Positions 1 to 8,691 of a stretch of DNA of 21,497 bases are shown one piece after another. This DNA comes from Akkermansiaceae bacterium (GTDB taxonomy: Bacteria; Verrucomicrobiota; Verrucomicrobiia; Verrucomicrobiales; Akkermansiaceae). The notes under the pieces were generated by a model. That model saw only the letters and a list, made by a program, of their open reading frames with translations, was not told where the DNA came from and made no database searches. Both the position numbers and the translations under genes were made by a program. The DNA is taken from the NCBI GenBank assembly GCA_011524615.1, contig WTJZ01000150.1, forward strand, positions 1 through 21,497, given 5' to 3'. Numbering within the stretch: position 1 is the first letter of the stretch; every line of letters starts with the position of its first letter.

Positions 1-3000
1 TATCAGAGGCTGACGCAATGATTCTAGGGCTCCGCTTTCGCGATTGGTCTAACGAAGACTTCACCTTATTTGATCAAGCCATTGACAGAGGAATCCCGAT
101 CATTGCCACGAGGACTTCTACTCATGCGTTTAAAACTAACAACCCTCTGTGGAAACATTATAGCTTCAACTCAACCGAGGCAGGTTGGGAAGGTGGATTT
201 GGCCGTCATGTCCTAGGCGAAACCTGGATCAACCATCACGGTCATCATGGGAGCCAAGGAACTCTCGCGAGACCTGAACCAGGTCAAGAAAGGAACCCCC
301 TGCTCAATGGCGTAGGCCCTATTACTGTCCCGACCGATGTCTATGGAGTGAACCCTCCAGCCTCAGACACCATCCTCCTCCGTGGATATGTCACACAGGC
401 CCTGAAATCCAACGCTCCTATTGTCCAAGGCCACCAAAATAATCCCGCGATGCCTGTCGCATGGACGCGACTCTATAAGAATAAGGCAGGTAATACTAAT
501 AAAGTATTTACCACGACTCTAGGTTCAGGAATCGACTTCCAAGATGAGGACCTCCGACGCTTGATCGTGAACGCATCCTACTGGGCAACAGATCTCAATA
601 TCCCGGAGAAGGCAGTGGTCGATTACGCCAGCCAGTATGAACCTCAACACTTCCATGCCGTACAAGGGAGAAAGGGTCTACGTCCACAGGACTTTATGAA
701 TGTGACTGAGCCTCCATTCACCATCGATTACTGGGTATCTGAGCAAGATCACAGCACGCTGCCTAAGGTCTTACAACCGGGGCAACGAATTGCCTTAATA
801 GGTGGAGGAATGTTTTCTCGCATGGTCAAGTTTAGCGAATTTGAAACGGAGTTACATACTCGTCTGCCAAAGCATAACCTCGTCATCCGTAACCTCGCAG
901 ATGAGGGAGACACCCCTGCCTATCGCCCTCACCCTTCTCGCAGCACTGCGGAGCACTTCGCCTTCAAGGGCGCTCGCGAACTCGTGTCCCCTACACATAA
1001 CGAAGAACAGATCGGACAAGGACACCGCAAGAACTCCGAGCAATGGCTCTACGACATGGAGCCAGACGTCGTCATTATGTCCTTCGGTTCTAACGAACAC
1101 TTTAATGGACCTGAAGGGCTAGAGGCCTTCGAGGCCGAATACCGTGCGCTCGTGGAACATACTCTCAAGCAAAAATACAACGGTAAGTCGGCGCCTAGAA
1201 TCGTATTAGTAACGCCTAGTGCCTACGAAGACCTCTCCCATAAGTACGATGTACCCAATGGTCAGGAGCAGAACAAGAGCCTAGCCCTTTACAGTGCAGT
1301 CATTATGCAGATCGCTCAGGACTATCAGGTAGAGCTCATCGATATCTACACTAAGACGCTAGAGCGATTCAGCAACAAACCTCAAGACCGCTCAGGCTAC
1401 ACTCGTGATGGGGCGCTCCTCAACCGTAAAGGCAATCGCTACGTCGCTCAACTCATGGCAGAAGCATTTGCTCGTATCAACCCGATGAACACCTCTCGAC
1501 GTGACGCCATCCTAAAAGCCGTAGAGGATAAGAATTGGCACTGGCATCAATACTACAAGATGCCAAATGGTATCCATGTCGAAGGTCGCCGTCATTACCC
1601 TCTCGGGCGCGATAACTACCCAGGGGAGCTCACTAAGCTCTATAAGATGATCGAGGCTCGTGACCAAGCGATCTCAGCGATAGCACAAGGAAAGCCCTTT
1701 GATCTCGCGGCCGCAGATGCCAAGACTGGGCCAGCTCCACAGATCAAGACCAACTTTGGTACCGGCTTAGGGCAACGGGTCGGGTCACTCAATTACATGA
1801 GTGGAGAAGAAAGCCTCGAGACCTTTAAAGTACCAGAGGGATATCAGGTTGAACTCTTTGCTGATGAGTCCCGCTTCCCTAACTTGGCCAACCCGTGCCA
1901 ACTCAGCTTCGATAACCAAGGCCGCCTCTGGGTAGCGGTGATGCCGTCCTATCCGCATTGGCGTCCTGGCAATGTGAAGCCTACCGATAAATTAATGATC
2001 TACGAGGACACTGATGGTGACGGACGCGCAGATAAGGAAACTATCTTTTACGATCAATTACACCTCGCAGTAGGGTTTGAGCTCCACACGAACAAACTCG
2101 GCCAACAGCAGGTCTACTGCTCTCAGGGAGACTCTCTCGTCCTCCTCACTGACACAGATGGAGATGACCGATCCGATCAGAAGGAGATCGTTTACTCAGG
2201 CTTTGACGACCATGATTCTCACCACGCCATCTCCGCCTTTACTGCAGATCCAGGAGGTGGAATTATCATGGGGGAAGGCATCTACCTCATGAGTGCTGTA
2301 GAAACTGCCTACGGCCCTGTACGTACCACCAATGGCGGATTCTTCCGATACGATCCTAACCGCCATAAGCTCGACCGTATAGCTCAAATGGCTGTTCCTA
2401 ACCCATGGGGGATCATGCATGATAACTATGGTCAACCCTTCTATCTCTTTACTTCTCTCGCAGACATGTGCTGGATGCAGGAGAACGCTCAGAAGCATAT
2501 CTTCGGCATTAATCCATTCCCTAAAAATATTCTAACTGAGCACGGTGTTCGCCCTACCGCAGGGCTAGAGATTGTCTCCTCACGCCACTTCCCAGATGAC
2601 ATCCAAGATGATATCTTGATCTCTAATACCATGGGCTTCAGAGGAATGAAGCAACATCAACTCCTCGAAGATGGAACAGGGTTTACAACTAAGTTTCGTC
2701 AAAACACCCTCTTTGGTGAAGATCCTAACTTCCGACCTGCAGGCCTAGAGTTTGCCCCAGACGGCTCCCTCTACTTTGTGGATTGGCATAATGCCATGGT
2801 CGGTCACATGCAGCATAATACCAGAGACCCAAACCGTGACCATACGCGTGGACGAATCTATCGCATCACCTATCCATCTCGCCCTCTTGTAGAGCCGGCC
2901 AAGATTCACGGTGCGGACATCGATACCCTCCTCGCCAACCTCACCCTACCGGAGTACAATACGCGCTACCGTACTCGTCGCGAACTCCGTTCACGTGATG

Positions 3001-3842
3001 CCGCGGAAGTCATGCCAAAGCTCAAGATCTGGGCCGCCGCACAAGAGGATGAACAGCATCAGCTGGAGGCATTATGGGTCTCATGGGGGCTTAATGCTCT
3101 AGACCAAGAGCTCCTGCAGAAACTCCTCCAGTCTCAAGACCATCGCGTCCGCGCCGCTGCAGTCGATGTCATCCGCTACAACCTCCATAAGGTCGACCAC
3201 TACCTACCCTTAATAGAGCAAGCTGCTACTGACACACACGGCCGAGTACGTCTCTGCGCCTTAAACATTGCTACATTACTAGAGAAGCACGAGCTCCAGC
3301 GCATATATGACCTCATTACCGCTAATGAAGAGAACCAGAACGACAAGTTTATGAAGTCTGCACTCCTCTTAGCCAAGGGGCATCTCCAAGACGGCCAACT
3401 CGAGGAGATTAAGAAGTTCGATTATCCCGCTCATGTGACCCAAGGAACATATGCCAAGCATTATTCGAATGGGTATGAAATCTTCCATACCGAGGGATAC
3501 TGTGGAACATGTCACCAAAAAGATGGTAAAGGCTTACCTGAAGCTCAATTCCCACCACTCCAAGGATCAGAGTGGGCGCACGATCGCGATAAACTGATCA
3601 AGATCGCCCTCCACGGCATACAAGGTCCTATTACCGTAAAAGGACGAGAATACAACTCCTCTATGATGGGATTCGGCTCCCTCATTAATGACCAAGACAT
3701 GGCAGACGTCCTCTTCTATATTCAGAACTCCTGGGGAAACAGAGCGCCAGGGCGTCCGATTTCTGCCGCAGAGGTGGAGAAAGTGCGTGCAGAATACGCA
3801 GGACGAGGAACATGGACGGCGGAGGAGCTATATAAGGAGTAA
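1..3842 (+). CDS. PVC-type multidomain heme-binding protein (ThuA / SGNH-like / beta-propeller / HEAT / cytochrome c), 5' partial
   Basis: The frame stays open to the window edge (codons from base 3 read SEADA), so the ATG at 18 is probably internal and the true start lies upstream. Residues are counted from that Met. In order I see a ThuA-like domain (about 1-200, with RTSTHAF and HHGHHGSQGT), an SGNH-like domain (about 254-495), a soluble-dehydrogenase beta-propeller (about 595-955), HEAT-like helices (about 980-1128) and a C-terminal cytochrome c with CGTCH at 1162-1166 and a likely axial Met at 1216 or 1217. This order is typical of the large secreted heme proteins of Planctomycetes and Verrucomicrobia. 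The presumed role is periplasmic sugar oxidation feeding electrons to a heme; the substrate is unknown. In the SGNH-like part the nucleophile Ser and the His of the DGxH block are not apparent (see findings). The sulfatase gene follows after 312 bp with no clear terminator between. Confidence 0.85.
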   Translation, partial: SEADAMILGLRFRDWSNEDFTLFDQAIDRGIPIIATRTSTHAFKTNNPLWKHYSFNSTEAGWEGGFGRHVLGETWINHHGHHGSQGTLARPEPGQERNPLLNGVGPITVPTDVYGVNPPASDTILLRGYVTQALKSNAPIVQGHQNNPAMPVAWTRLYKNKAGNTNKVFTTTLGSGIDFQDEDLRRLIVNASYWATDLNIPEKAVVDYASQYEPQHFHAVQGRKGLRPQDFMNVTEPPFTIDYWVSEQDHSTLPKVLQPGQRIALIGGGMFSRMVKFSEFETELHTRLPKHNLVIRNLADEGDTPAYRPHPSRSTAEHFAFKGARELVSPTHNEEQIGQGHRKNSEQWLYDMEPDVVIMSFGSNEHFNGPEGLEAFEAEYRALVEHTLKQKYNGKSAPRIVLVTPSAYEDLSHKYDVPNGQEQNKSLALYSAVIMQIAQDYQVELIDIYTKTLERFSNKPQDRSGYTRDGALLNRKGNRYVAQLMAEAFARINPMNTSRRDAILKAVEDKNWHWHQYYKMPNGIHVEGRRHYPLGRDNYPGELTKLYKMIEARDQAISAIAQGKPFDLAAADAKTGPAPQIKTNFGTGLGQRVGSLNYMSGEESLETFKVPEGYQVELFADESRFPNLANPCQLSFDNQGRLWVAVMPSYPHWRPGNVKPTDKLMIYEDTDGDGRADKETIFYDQLHLAVGFELHTNKLGQQQVYCSQGDSLVLLTDTDGDDRSDQKEIVYSGFDDHDSHHAISAFTADPGGGIIMGEGIYLMSAVETAYGPVRTTNGGFFRYDPNRHKLDRIAQMAVPNPWGIMHDNYGQPFYLFTSLADMCWMQENAQKHIFGINPFPKNILTEHGVRPTAGLEIVSSRHFPDDIQDDILISNTMGFRGMKQHQLLEDGTGFTTKFRQNTLFGEDPNFRPAGLEFAPDGSLYFVDWHNAMVGHMQHNTRDPNRDHTRGRIYRITYPSRPLVEPAKIHGADIDTLLANLTLPEYNTRYRTRRELRSRDAAEVMPKLKIWAAAQEDEQHQLEALWVSWGLNALDQELLQKLLQSQDHRVRAAAVDVIRYNLHKVDHYLPLIEQAATDTHGRVRLCALNIATLLEKHELQRIYDLITANEENQNDKFMKSALLLAKGHLQDGQLEEIKKFDYPAHVTQGTYAKHYSNGYEIFHTEGYCGTCHQKDGKGLPEAQFPPLQGSEWAHDRDKLIKIALHGIQGPITVKGREYNSSMMGFGSLINDQDMADVLFYIQNSWGNRAPGRPISAAEVEKVRAEYAGRGTWTAEELYKE

Positions 3843-4154
3843 CCAAAAAGAATCTCCCCTAATAGCAGGCTTAACCTTAGAGCCTCCACAACATATCAAT
3901 GCTGATCCGATCATAGCTAATCTACACTCGTGTGATATGCAGCGCCTATGCGCAATATACTCTCTCTAATCGTATACATTCGACGAGAATGTTAGGGGCT
4001 TCGGCTCGTGAGATTTCTGAGCTCGTGAACTTCCCGAGAAAGAGCGTTCCTCCACATGAACTACTAAGTAAACGTCGAGTTAATCGACTAATTGGCACAT
4101 CACCACACAACTCTTTTAATAGAAAATTTTATCAAAAAATAACCAAGAAATAAG
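3843..4154. other. Intergenic stretch without a supported gene (312 bp)
   Basis: This lies between the heme-binding giant and the sulfatase. Short open frames here have no recognisable protein motif and no convincing ribosome binding site. I see no strong terminator, only a 5-bp AGGCT/AGCCT pairing near 3870-3890 without a T-tract. The last ~40 bases before the sulfatase are AT-rich and probably form its leader. The two genes could be co-transcribed or the sulfatase could have its own promoter; the sequence does not decide. Confidence 0.5.
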
Positions 4155-5933
4155 ATGCAATTCAAGCACATACTATTAGCCCTAGTCTCAGGCTTAACCC
4201 TAGGACTAGCCCAAAAACAAGCCACCCCTCCTAATGTAATCCTGATTTTAACTGATGATCAAGGATATGGAGACCTCGGTTGCCATGGTAACGACAACAT
4301 TAATACACCTGAACTTGATCGCTTACATGCTGAATCCGTACGCTTCACCGACTTCCACGTGAGTCCATTCTGTACCCCGACTCGCTCAGCCTTACTTACA
4401 GGGCGCCCCTCAATTAAAACTGGAGCCTTCCGAACCACGGGGAACCGCTGCACCATGCATGACTCCCAACGAACAATAGCAGACCTATTTGCTGCTAATG
4501 GATATCGCACGGGCATGATGGGGAAATGGCACATTGGAGATAATGCCCCGAGTCGCCCACAAGATAAAGGCTTCCACGAGGTTCTCTGGCATCTTGCAGG
4601 GGGAATTGGTCAAGCTGCGGATTACTACGGAAATGACTACTTCGATGACACCTACCAACGCGCTGGCTCTATCAACCGAAATGGTAAATGGGAGAAGGCT
4701 CATGGTTATTGCACAGATGTGTGGTTCCAAGAAGGGATAGAGTTTATCAAACGAAACCGAGAAAAGCCCTTTTTTCTCTATCTTTCACTAAACGCTCCCC
4801 ATGGACCATACTATGTCCCAGAGGAGTGGGCCGCGCCCTATAAGGGCAAGAAGGGGATTGTAAACCCTAACTTCTACGGCATGATTACAAATATTGACCA
4901 CAACGTAGGATTACTACGTAAACAGCTTGATGAACTCAAACTCGCAGATAATACGATCCTCATCTTTATGACCGATAATGGCACTGCGTCTGGGGCCAAA
5001 TTCGAGCACACGAATTCTCTCCCGATAAGAGGCTACAATGCGGGTCTAAGAGGTAAGAAATGCTCAATTTATGAAGGTGGGCATCGGGTTCCCTTCTTTA
5101 TCTATTGGAAGCAAGGTGGAATAGTAGGAGGTCAAGATATCGACACCCTTGCTCAGCACATTGATGTTTTACCTACCCTTGCTGATCTATGCGGCATTAA
5201 GATCCCCAGTGAGGGGTACCCTATAGATGGCCTAGCTCTCACTCCCCTACTCAACGGTAATAAGAAAGCTTGGTCCCGCACCCACATCATCGAGCACCTA
5301 CATGGAGGCCCTCTCGGAACAACTCCGTTAGATACCCCGTTTAAATACTCTTGTCTCCTCACAGAAAAATGGCGTTACCTAGAAAGTCATGACGGAAAGG
5401 AGCTTTACGACATAGAGTCAGATCGAGGACAGCAACATAATGTTATCAGTCAGCACCCTGAAGTGGTAGCCCAACTAGACGCCTATTACAAAGAGTATTG
5501 GGAAGATGTTACTCCTTACCTCTTTAAGTTACCAGTCATTCACATCGGAGAGCCTCATCACAACCCTACGACTTTAGCTTCTCAAGATATGAAGAGACCT
5601 AATGGGTCCAATACCCCTCATGCCCTCAAGATGCTCAACAGATATCCATTGCTCAAATATCCATGGGGAGTTCGCGTAACTACACCGGGCACCTACACCT
5701 TCTCGCTACGCCAATTTACTAAGGAAGCTGCTATTCCTCTTAAGGACATTGTCAGTGGACGAGTAGAGATCGCTGGAATCACAGGCACAGCGGACGCAGA
5801 GCCTGGGAGTGATTCGGTCGTCGTGACGATCGACATCCCAGAGGCTGGTGAATATGACCTATACACTTACCTCAAGCGTACTGACGGGAAAGAAGGCTCA
5901 GCCTACTTTGTAGATGTAGAGCTAGTCGACTAA
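4155..5933 (+). CDS. Secreted sulfatase (formylglycine-dependent, arylsulfatase-type)
   Basis: A hydrolase of sulfate esters, 592 aa, most likely periplasmic. An N-terminal signal peptide (about residues 1-19) ends in a region like LGLAQ. The catalytic motif CTPTRSAL begins at Cys73, which fits the CxPxR consensus whose Cys is converted to formylglycine. Metal ligands are visible as Asp34-Asp35 (TDDQGYGDLG) and Asp274-Asn275 (MTDNG). Further active-site residues are Lys124/His126 (GKWHIG), His216 (APHGPY) and Lys301. After about residue 470 comes a beta-rich C-terminal domain, common in planctomycete and verrucomicrobial sulfatases. The maturation enzyme (FGE or anSME) is not in this window. 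The natural substrate cannot be read from the sequence; the context suggests sulfated algal polysaccharide. The ATG overlaps an upstream TAAG stop and has only a weak A/G-rich leader. Confidence 0.93.
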   Translation: MQFKHILLALVSGLTLGLAQKQATPPNVILILTDDQGYGDLGCHGNDNINTPELDRLHAESVRFTDFHVSPFCTPTRSALLTGRPSIKTGAFRTTGNRCTMHDSQRTIADLFAANGYRTGMMGKWHIGDNAPSRPQDKGFHEVLWHLAGGIGQAADYYGNDYFDDTYQRAGSINRNGKWEKAHGYCTDVWFQEGIEFIKRNREKPFFLYLSLNAPHGPYYVPEEWAAPYKGKKGIVNPNFYGMITNIDHNVGLLRKQLDELKLADNTILIFMTDNGTASGAKFEHTNSLPIRGYNAGLRGKKCSIYEGGHRVPFFIYWKQGGIVGGQDIDTLAQHIDVLPTLADLCGIKIPSEGYPIDGLALTPLLNGNKKAWSRTHIIEHLHGGPLGTTPLDTPFKYSCLLTEKWRYLESHDGKELYDIESDRGQQHNVISQHPEVVAQLDAYYKEYWEDVTPYLFKLPVIHIGEPHHNPTTLASQDMKRPNGSNTPHALKMLNRYPLLKYPWGVRVTTPGTYTFSLRQFTKEAAIPLKDIVSGRVEIAGITGTADAEPGSDSVVVTIDIPEAGEYDLYTYLKRTDGKEGSAYFVDVELVD

Positions 5934-5957
5934 CACAATGGTTCAAATCTAGCTGGA

Positions 5958-6010
5958 GCGTCTTCTCTATTACCCATTTGCAGAATAGACATCATCATTA
6001 CTGAAGACGC
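5958..6010. repeat. Spaced inverted repeat between sulfatase and hydrolase genes
   Basis: GCGTCTTC at 5958-5965 is the exact reverse complement of GAAGACGC at 6003-6010, with a 37-base spacer. No T-tract follows, so it is not a standard intrinsic terminator. It could be an mRNA stem, an operator or chance. Confidence 0.3.
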
Positions 6011-6070
6011 GAAGGCCCTTAATAGTTCTTACTAGAAGACTTAGACATAAACCACAGAAGAACTCTCTTC

Positions 6071-6874
6071 ATGATCCTAGCTCACGAAATCATAGGTTCT
6101 GGTGAACCTCTACTTTTCTTACATGGCTTGGGCGCTGATCGTCGACAATCGATGGATGCCTTCGCAGACGCCTCTCAAGAAGGTGCCTATCAGCTCATTG
6201 CAGTGGACTTCCGCTCTCATGGCGAGTCCATCGATGATAGTGATGGAGATGCACTGAACTTTGATCGATTTGCCGATGATATTATTCATCTCATGGATCA
6301 CCTAGGTCTCACTCAAGCAACGATTGGAGGCATGTCTATGGGGGCAGGCGTCAGCCTCAACATCGCCCTCCGATATCCTGAGAGAGTGCAGCAACTCATA
6401 TTGCTTCGTCCTTCCTGGTTAGCCTCCCCCGCTCCACCTCACTTGGCCATCGTTGCCAAAATTGGCCACGATATCGAAGAAGGCGGACTCTTAAAGTCCC
6501 AGCGTAGGCTAGAGAACTCAGCCGAATTCCTAGCTCTACAGCAACGAGAACCTAGAGTAGCAGCCTCCTTACTCCCTCTCTTCACTCGTCCACAGGCATA
6601 TTCAGGAGCATCCGTTCTCTACCGAATGTATGAAAGCCAGCCCTGTGCTGCGCTTTCCGCCCTACAGTCTATTGGTCATCGCGTACTCATCCTAGATACG
6701 ACACATGATGACCTCCATCCTCAATCAGTCGCTAAACAGATCGCAGCACACCTGCCTCAAGTCAGCTCACATCTCACTCTCCCTCCCCGCTATCGAGAAC
6801 CAGAACGATACCAACACACGCTCAGTCATAGCGTACTCTCATTTCTATCCTCTTCACATATAACTCATCTGTAG
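6071..6874 (+). CDS. Alpha/beta-fold hydrolase
   Basis: A single-domain alpha/beta hydrolase of 267 aa with no signal peptide, so probably cytoplasmic. The N-terminal strand-turn LLFLHGLGAD (14-23) supplies the oxyanion-hole HG pair. The nucleophile elbow GGMSMGAG places Ser89 as catalytic residue. The acid is probably Asp213 or Asp214 (in THDDLHP) and the base His249 or His253 (QHTLSH near the end). Length and layout match small esterases, lactonases and related carboxylic ester hydrolases. The cap region (about 115-195) does not point to a substrate. The gene lies 137 bp after the sulfatase on the same strand and ends just before a strong hairpin, so it may be the last gene of that transcript. 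No clear Shine-Dalgarno site precedes the ATG. Confidence 0.8.
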   Translation: MILAHEIIGSGEPLLFLHGLGADRRQSMDAFADASQEGAYQLIAVDFRSHGESIDDSDGDALNFDRFADDIIHLMDHLGLTQATIGGMSMGAGVSLNIALRYPERVQQLILLRPSWLASPAPPHLAIVAKIGHDIEEGGLLKSQRRLENSAEFLALQQREPRVAASLLPLFTRPQAYSGASVLYRMYESQPCAALSALQSIGHRVLILDTTHDDLHPQSVAKQIAAHLPQVSSHLTLPPRYREPERYQHTLSHSVLSFLSSSHITHL

Positions 6875-6903
6875 ATACTCCCTTTTATAAAGGAAGCCTA
6901 CCC

Positions 6904-6940
6904 AAAAAGCCTCTCATTCATCAGGATGAGAGGCTTTAAA
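6904..6940. terminator. Bidirectional intrinsic terminator
   Basis: A perfect 12-bp stem is formed by AAAGCCTCTCAT (6906-6917) and ATGAGAGGCTTT (6926-6937) with an 8-base loop. On the - strand it is followed by five T, so it ends the PEP-CTERM gene whose stop is at 6973. On the + strand it lies 31 bp after the hydrolase stop, with a shorter T-run built into the stem. Confidence 0.85.
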
Positions 6941-6972
6941 ATTCATATGGATACTATTGTAGCAATCCTCGC

Positions 6973-7596
6973 TTATCGCTGACGACGAGCGACTAGTGCG
7001 AGACCGCCAAGCCCTAAGAGCGCCATAGAAGTAGGCTCAGGAATGCTCAGTGATACGTTAGTAATGTCCCACTGAGATGCTCCACTAGCCGTCGTATAAC
7101 TCGGAGTCGTTAGACGAAACACAGCATAATCATTGGTAAAGTCAGCATTGGTGAACCCACTAAATCCTGCATCTAATGTCTGCGTACCATCGGCAGCAAT
7201 CGTTGTAGTCAGCGTACTTACCGCCGACAGGCCGTACCAAGCATTAGTCGTCGCAGCATCCGCCGTGATATCGTCAAATGTACCAAGATAGTCTACTGTG
7301 ATCGCAAACGCAGTTCCTGACATCAAGCGGGTATCAAACTCAAGCACAGAGTCATTGATAGGGCCTGTAAGTGTCACTGAACTGACATTAAACGCTAAAT
7401 AAGTACTAAACTCTCGCGTTCCTCCATTCCCTCCAACCCGACCAACATTGGCATTAATATCATCCGACGCTCCGGTACCATAAGTCGTAATCCCTGTGAC
7501 CCCCCAATTGTTCGCGCCATGAGGCAGGAGTGTAACAGAGGCATGAGTCATCCCTGTTGCCAATGCAACAGCTGTAATCATTCTAGTAATTTTCAT
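6973..7596 (-). CDS. PEP-CTERM sorting domain protein (paralogue A)
   Basis: A small exported protein of 207 aa when started at the Met at 7596. The frame extends upstream to 7665, but the added 23 residues are charged and not signal-like, whereas MKITRMITAVALATGMTHAS is a good signal peptide. A GAGGAG lies about 17 bases upstream of this ATG, too far to be a usual Shine-Dalgarno site. The C-terminal 23 residues hold the sorting signal: IPEPTS, a hydrophobic helix (MALLGLGGLALVA) and the basic end RRQR. In PEP-CTERM systems this is cut by an exosortase, and the protein goes to the surface or extracellular matrix; no exosortase is in this window. The body is beta-rich, without catalytic motifs, and is homologous to the divergent neighbour at 7911 (shared NDY(A/V)V and SQWDI blocks). 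Confidence 0.85.
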   Translation of the reverse strand: MKITRMITAVALATGMTHASVTLLPHGANNWGVTGITTYGTGASDDINANVGRVGGNGGTREFSTYLAFNVSSVTLTGPINDSVLEFDTRLMSGTAFAITVDYLGTFDDITADAATTNAWYGLSAVSTLTTTIAADGTQTLDAGFSGFTNADFTNDYAVFRLTTPSYTTASGASQWDITNVSLSIPEPTSMALLGLGGLALVARRQR

Positions 7597-7910
7597 TGTA
7601 GTTAGGCTTAATTCTCCTCTCACGAAGAGAATTGATTTTTTAACCCAAAAAGACTCAATAAACAATCAAAAAAGAATAAAAAAGATAATAAGCAACCAAA
7701 AACCACACACAGATTAGATTAAGACTGACTAGCAAGATTACACACACGACAGCACAATCTTTGCCGCTCTAGCATTTCTACACCACTCTCCAGCCGCATG
7801 TGTACACTCGTTCCCATACACAAAAATCGACGTTGTAAAAAAGTTTGTCCGAAAGTTCAAAACCGCACCTCATTTCTAAAGTGTAGATCAAAGAACACTA
7901 CAGAAACATT
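7597..7910. promoter_or_regulatory. Divergent promoter region between two PEP-CTERM genes (314 bp)
   Basis: Both flanking genes point outward, so at least two promoters must lie here or the genes depend on more distant ones. The half next to the - strand gene is A-rich when read on + (about 7625-7705); the middle (about 7740-7830) is less biased. I cannot assign -35/-10 boxes with confidence, and I see no strong inverted repeat or coding signal. Confidence 0.55.
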
Positions 7911-8498
7911 ATGAAAAACACTATAACAGCATTATTACTCGTCGTCGGATCATCACAAGCTGCAGTAACTGTTTTTGACTCAGCTACAGCTGGTAACACT
8001 GGTGGCGCTGAGTCACTACTTAACGCAAGCCTTAATCGTGTCGGAACTAATGGTGTAGGTAGAGAAATGACTACTTATGTGGCATTCAACATCAACGAAG
8101 TCACCTCAGGAAATCTCCTATCAACCTCTACTATAACATTCACATTAACCCCGGCTGCAGGAGTTACACCAACCGACCTCACCATCGACTATGTTGGCAC
8201 GTATGCGTCAGGCACCGTAGACAACACTAACATCGCTCTCTGGGATGGTGTCGTAGACACACAAATCGCATCTATCACCCCAGCATCTGGCGCTCAATCT
8301 GTAGACTTTGACTCAAGCATCCTTGATTTATCAAATGACTATGTTGTAGTCCGCTTTTATGATGCCAATGTAGATCGCACCTCAGGAACATCTTCACAAT
8401 GGGACATTTCATCATTAGGAGCATCCATTCCTGAGCCATCTTCAGTTGCGCTCCTTGGCCTTGGTGGACTTGCACTTGTATCTCGCCGTCGCCGATAG
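7911..8498 (+). CDS. PEP-CTERM sorting domain protein (paralogue B)
   Basis: A 195-aa exported protein with a signal peptide (MKNTITALLLVVGSSQAA, probable cleavage near the AxA) and a C-terminal PEP-CTERM signal (IPEPSS, helix VALLGLGGLALVS, then RRRR, about 173-195). The middle is Thr/Ser/Asp-rich, beta-type and lacks catalytic motifs. It aligns by eye over much of its length with the - strand protein at 6973-7596: RVGxNGxxRExxTYxAFN, VDY(L/I)GT-like strands, NDYxVxRx and SGxSQWDI. The two are diverged copies from an inverted duplication or a rearranged tandem pair. Surface structural or adhesive roles are plausible but not shown. No Shine-Dalgarno site is visible before the ATG. Confidence 0.85.
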   Translation: MKNTITALLLVVGSSQAAVTVFDSATAGNTGGAESLLNASLNRVGTNGVGREMTTYVAFNINEVTSGNLLSTSTITFTLTPAAGVTPTDLTIDYVGTYASGTVDNTNIALWDGVVDTQIASITPASGAQSVDFDSSILDLSNDYVVVRFYDANVDRTSGTSSQWDISSLGASIPEPSSVALLGLGGLALVSRRRR

Positions 8499-8522
8499 AA
8501 AACCATTTTAATACATCACCCT

Positions 8523-8559
8523 AAAAAGCCATAACCCACACCTTGGGTTATGGCTTTTT
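8523..8559. terminator. Bidirectional intrinsic terminator
   Basis: A perfect 15-bp stem, AAAAAGCCATAACCC (8523-8537) with GGGTTATGGCTTTTT (8545-8559) and a 7-base loop. T-runs lie on both strands within the stem ends. It sits 24 bp after the stop of the PEP-CTERM gene and should separate it from the giant gene that starts at 8692. Confidence 0.92.
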
Positions 8560-8691
8560 GCGCATAAAAAAACATAGATAAAATGTGCGTTATTAACAAT
8601 TAGATGTGCTCTAAAAACCACTTTAATATTTAACAAAAAAACAAACATACAATACCATAACATTATACATAACAATCAACATCTACAAATA

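Noticed and set aside
18..20. ATG as true start of the first protein
   Set aside because: The frame is open to the window edge, and the residues before it (SEADA) continue the ThuA-like domain.
3863..3893. AGGCT/AGCCT as a terminator for the first gene
   Set aside because: A five-bp stem with no T-tract is too weak to call.
3932..4153. A 73-codon open frame ahead of the sulfatase
   Set aside because: No ribosome binding site and no recognisable motif. The composition looks like intergenic sequence, and the frame ends right at the sulfatase leader.
5941..5951. GGTTCAAATCT looks like a tRNA T-loop
   Set aside because: The flanking bases do not form a 5-bp T-stem, and no acceptor, D or anticodon arms can be paired around it.
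7597..7665. Upstream extension of the - strand PEP-CTERM protein to the Met at 7665
   Set aside because: The extra 23 residues are charged and not part of a signal peptide; the Met at 7596 gives a clear signal peptide.
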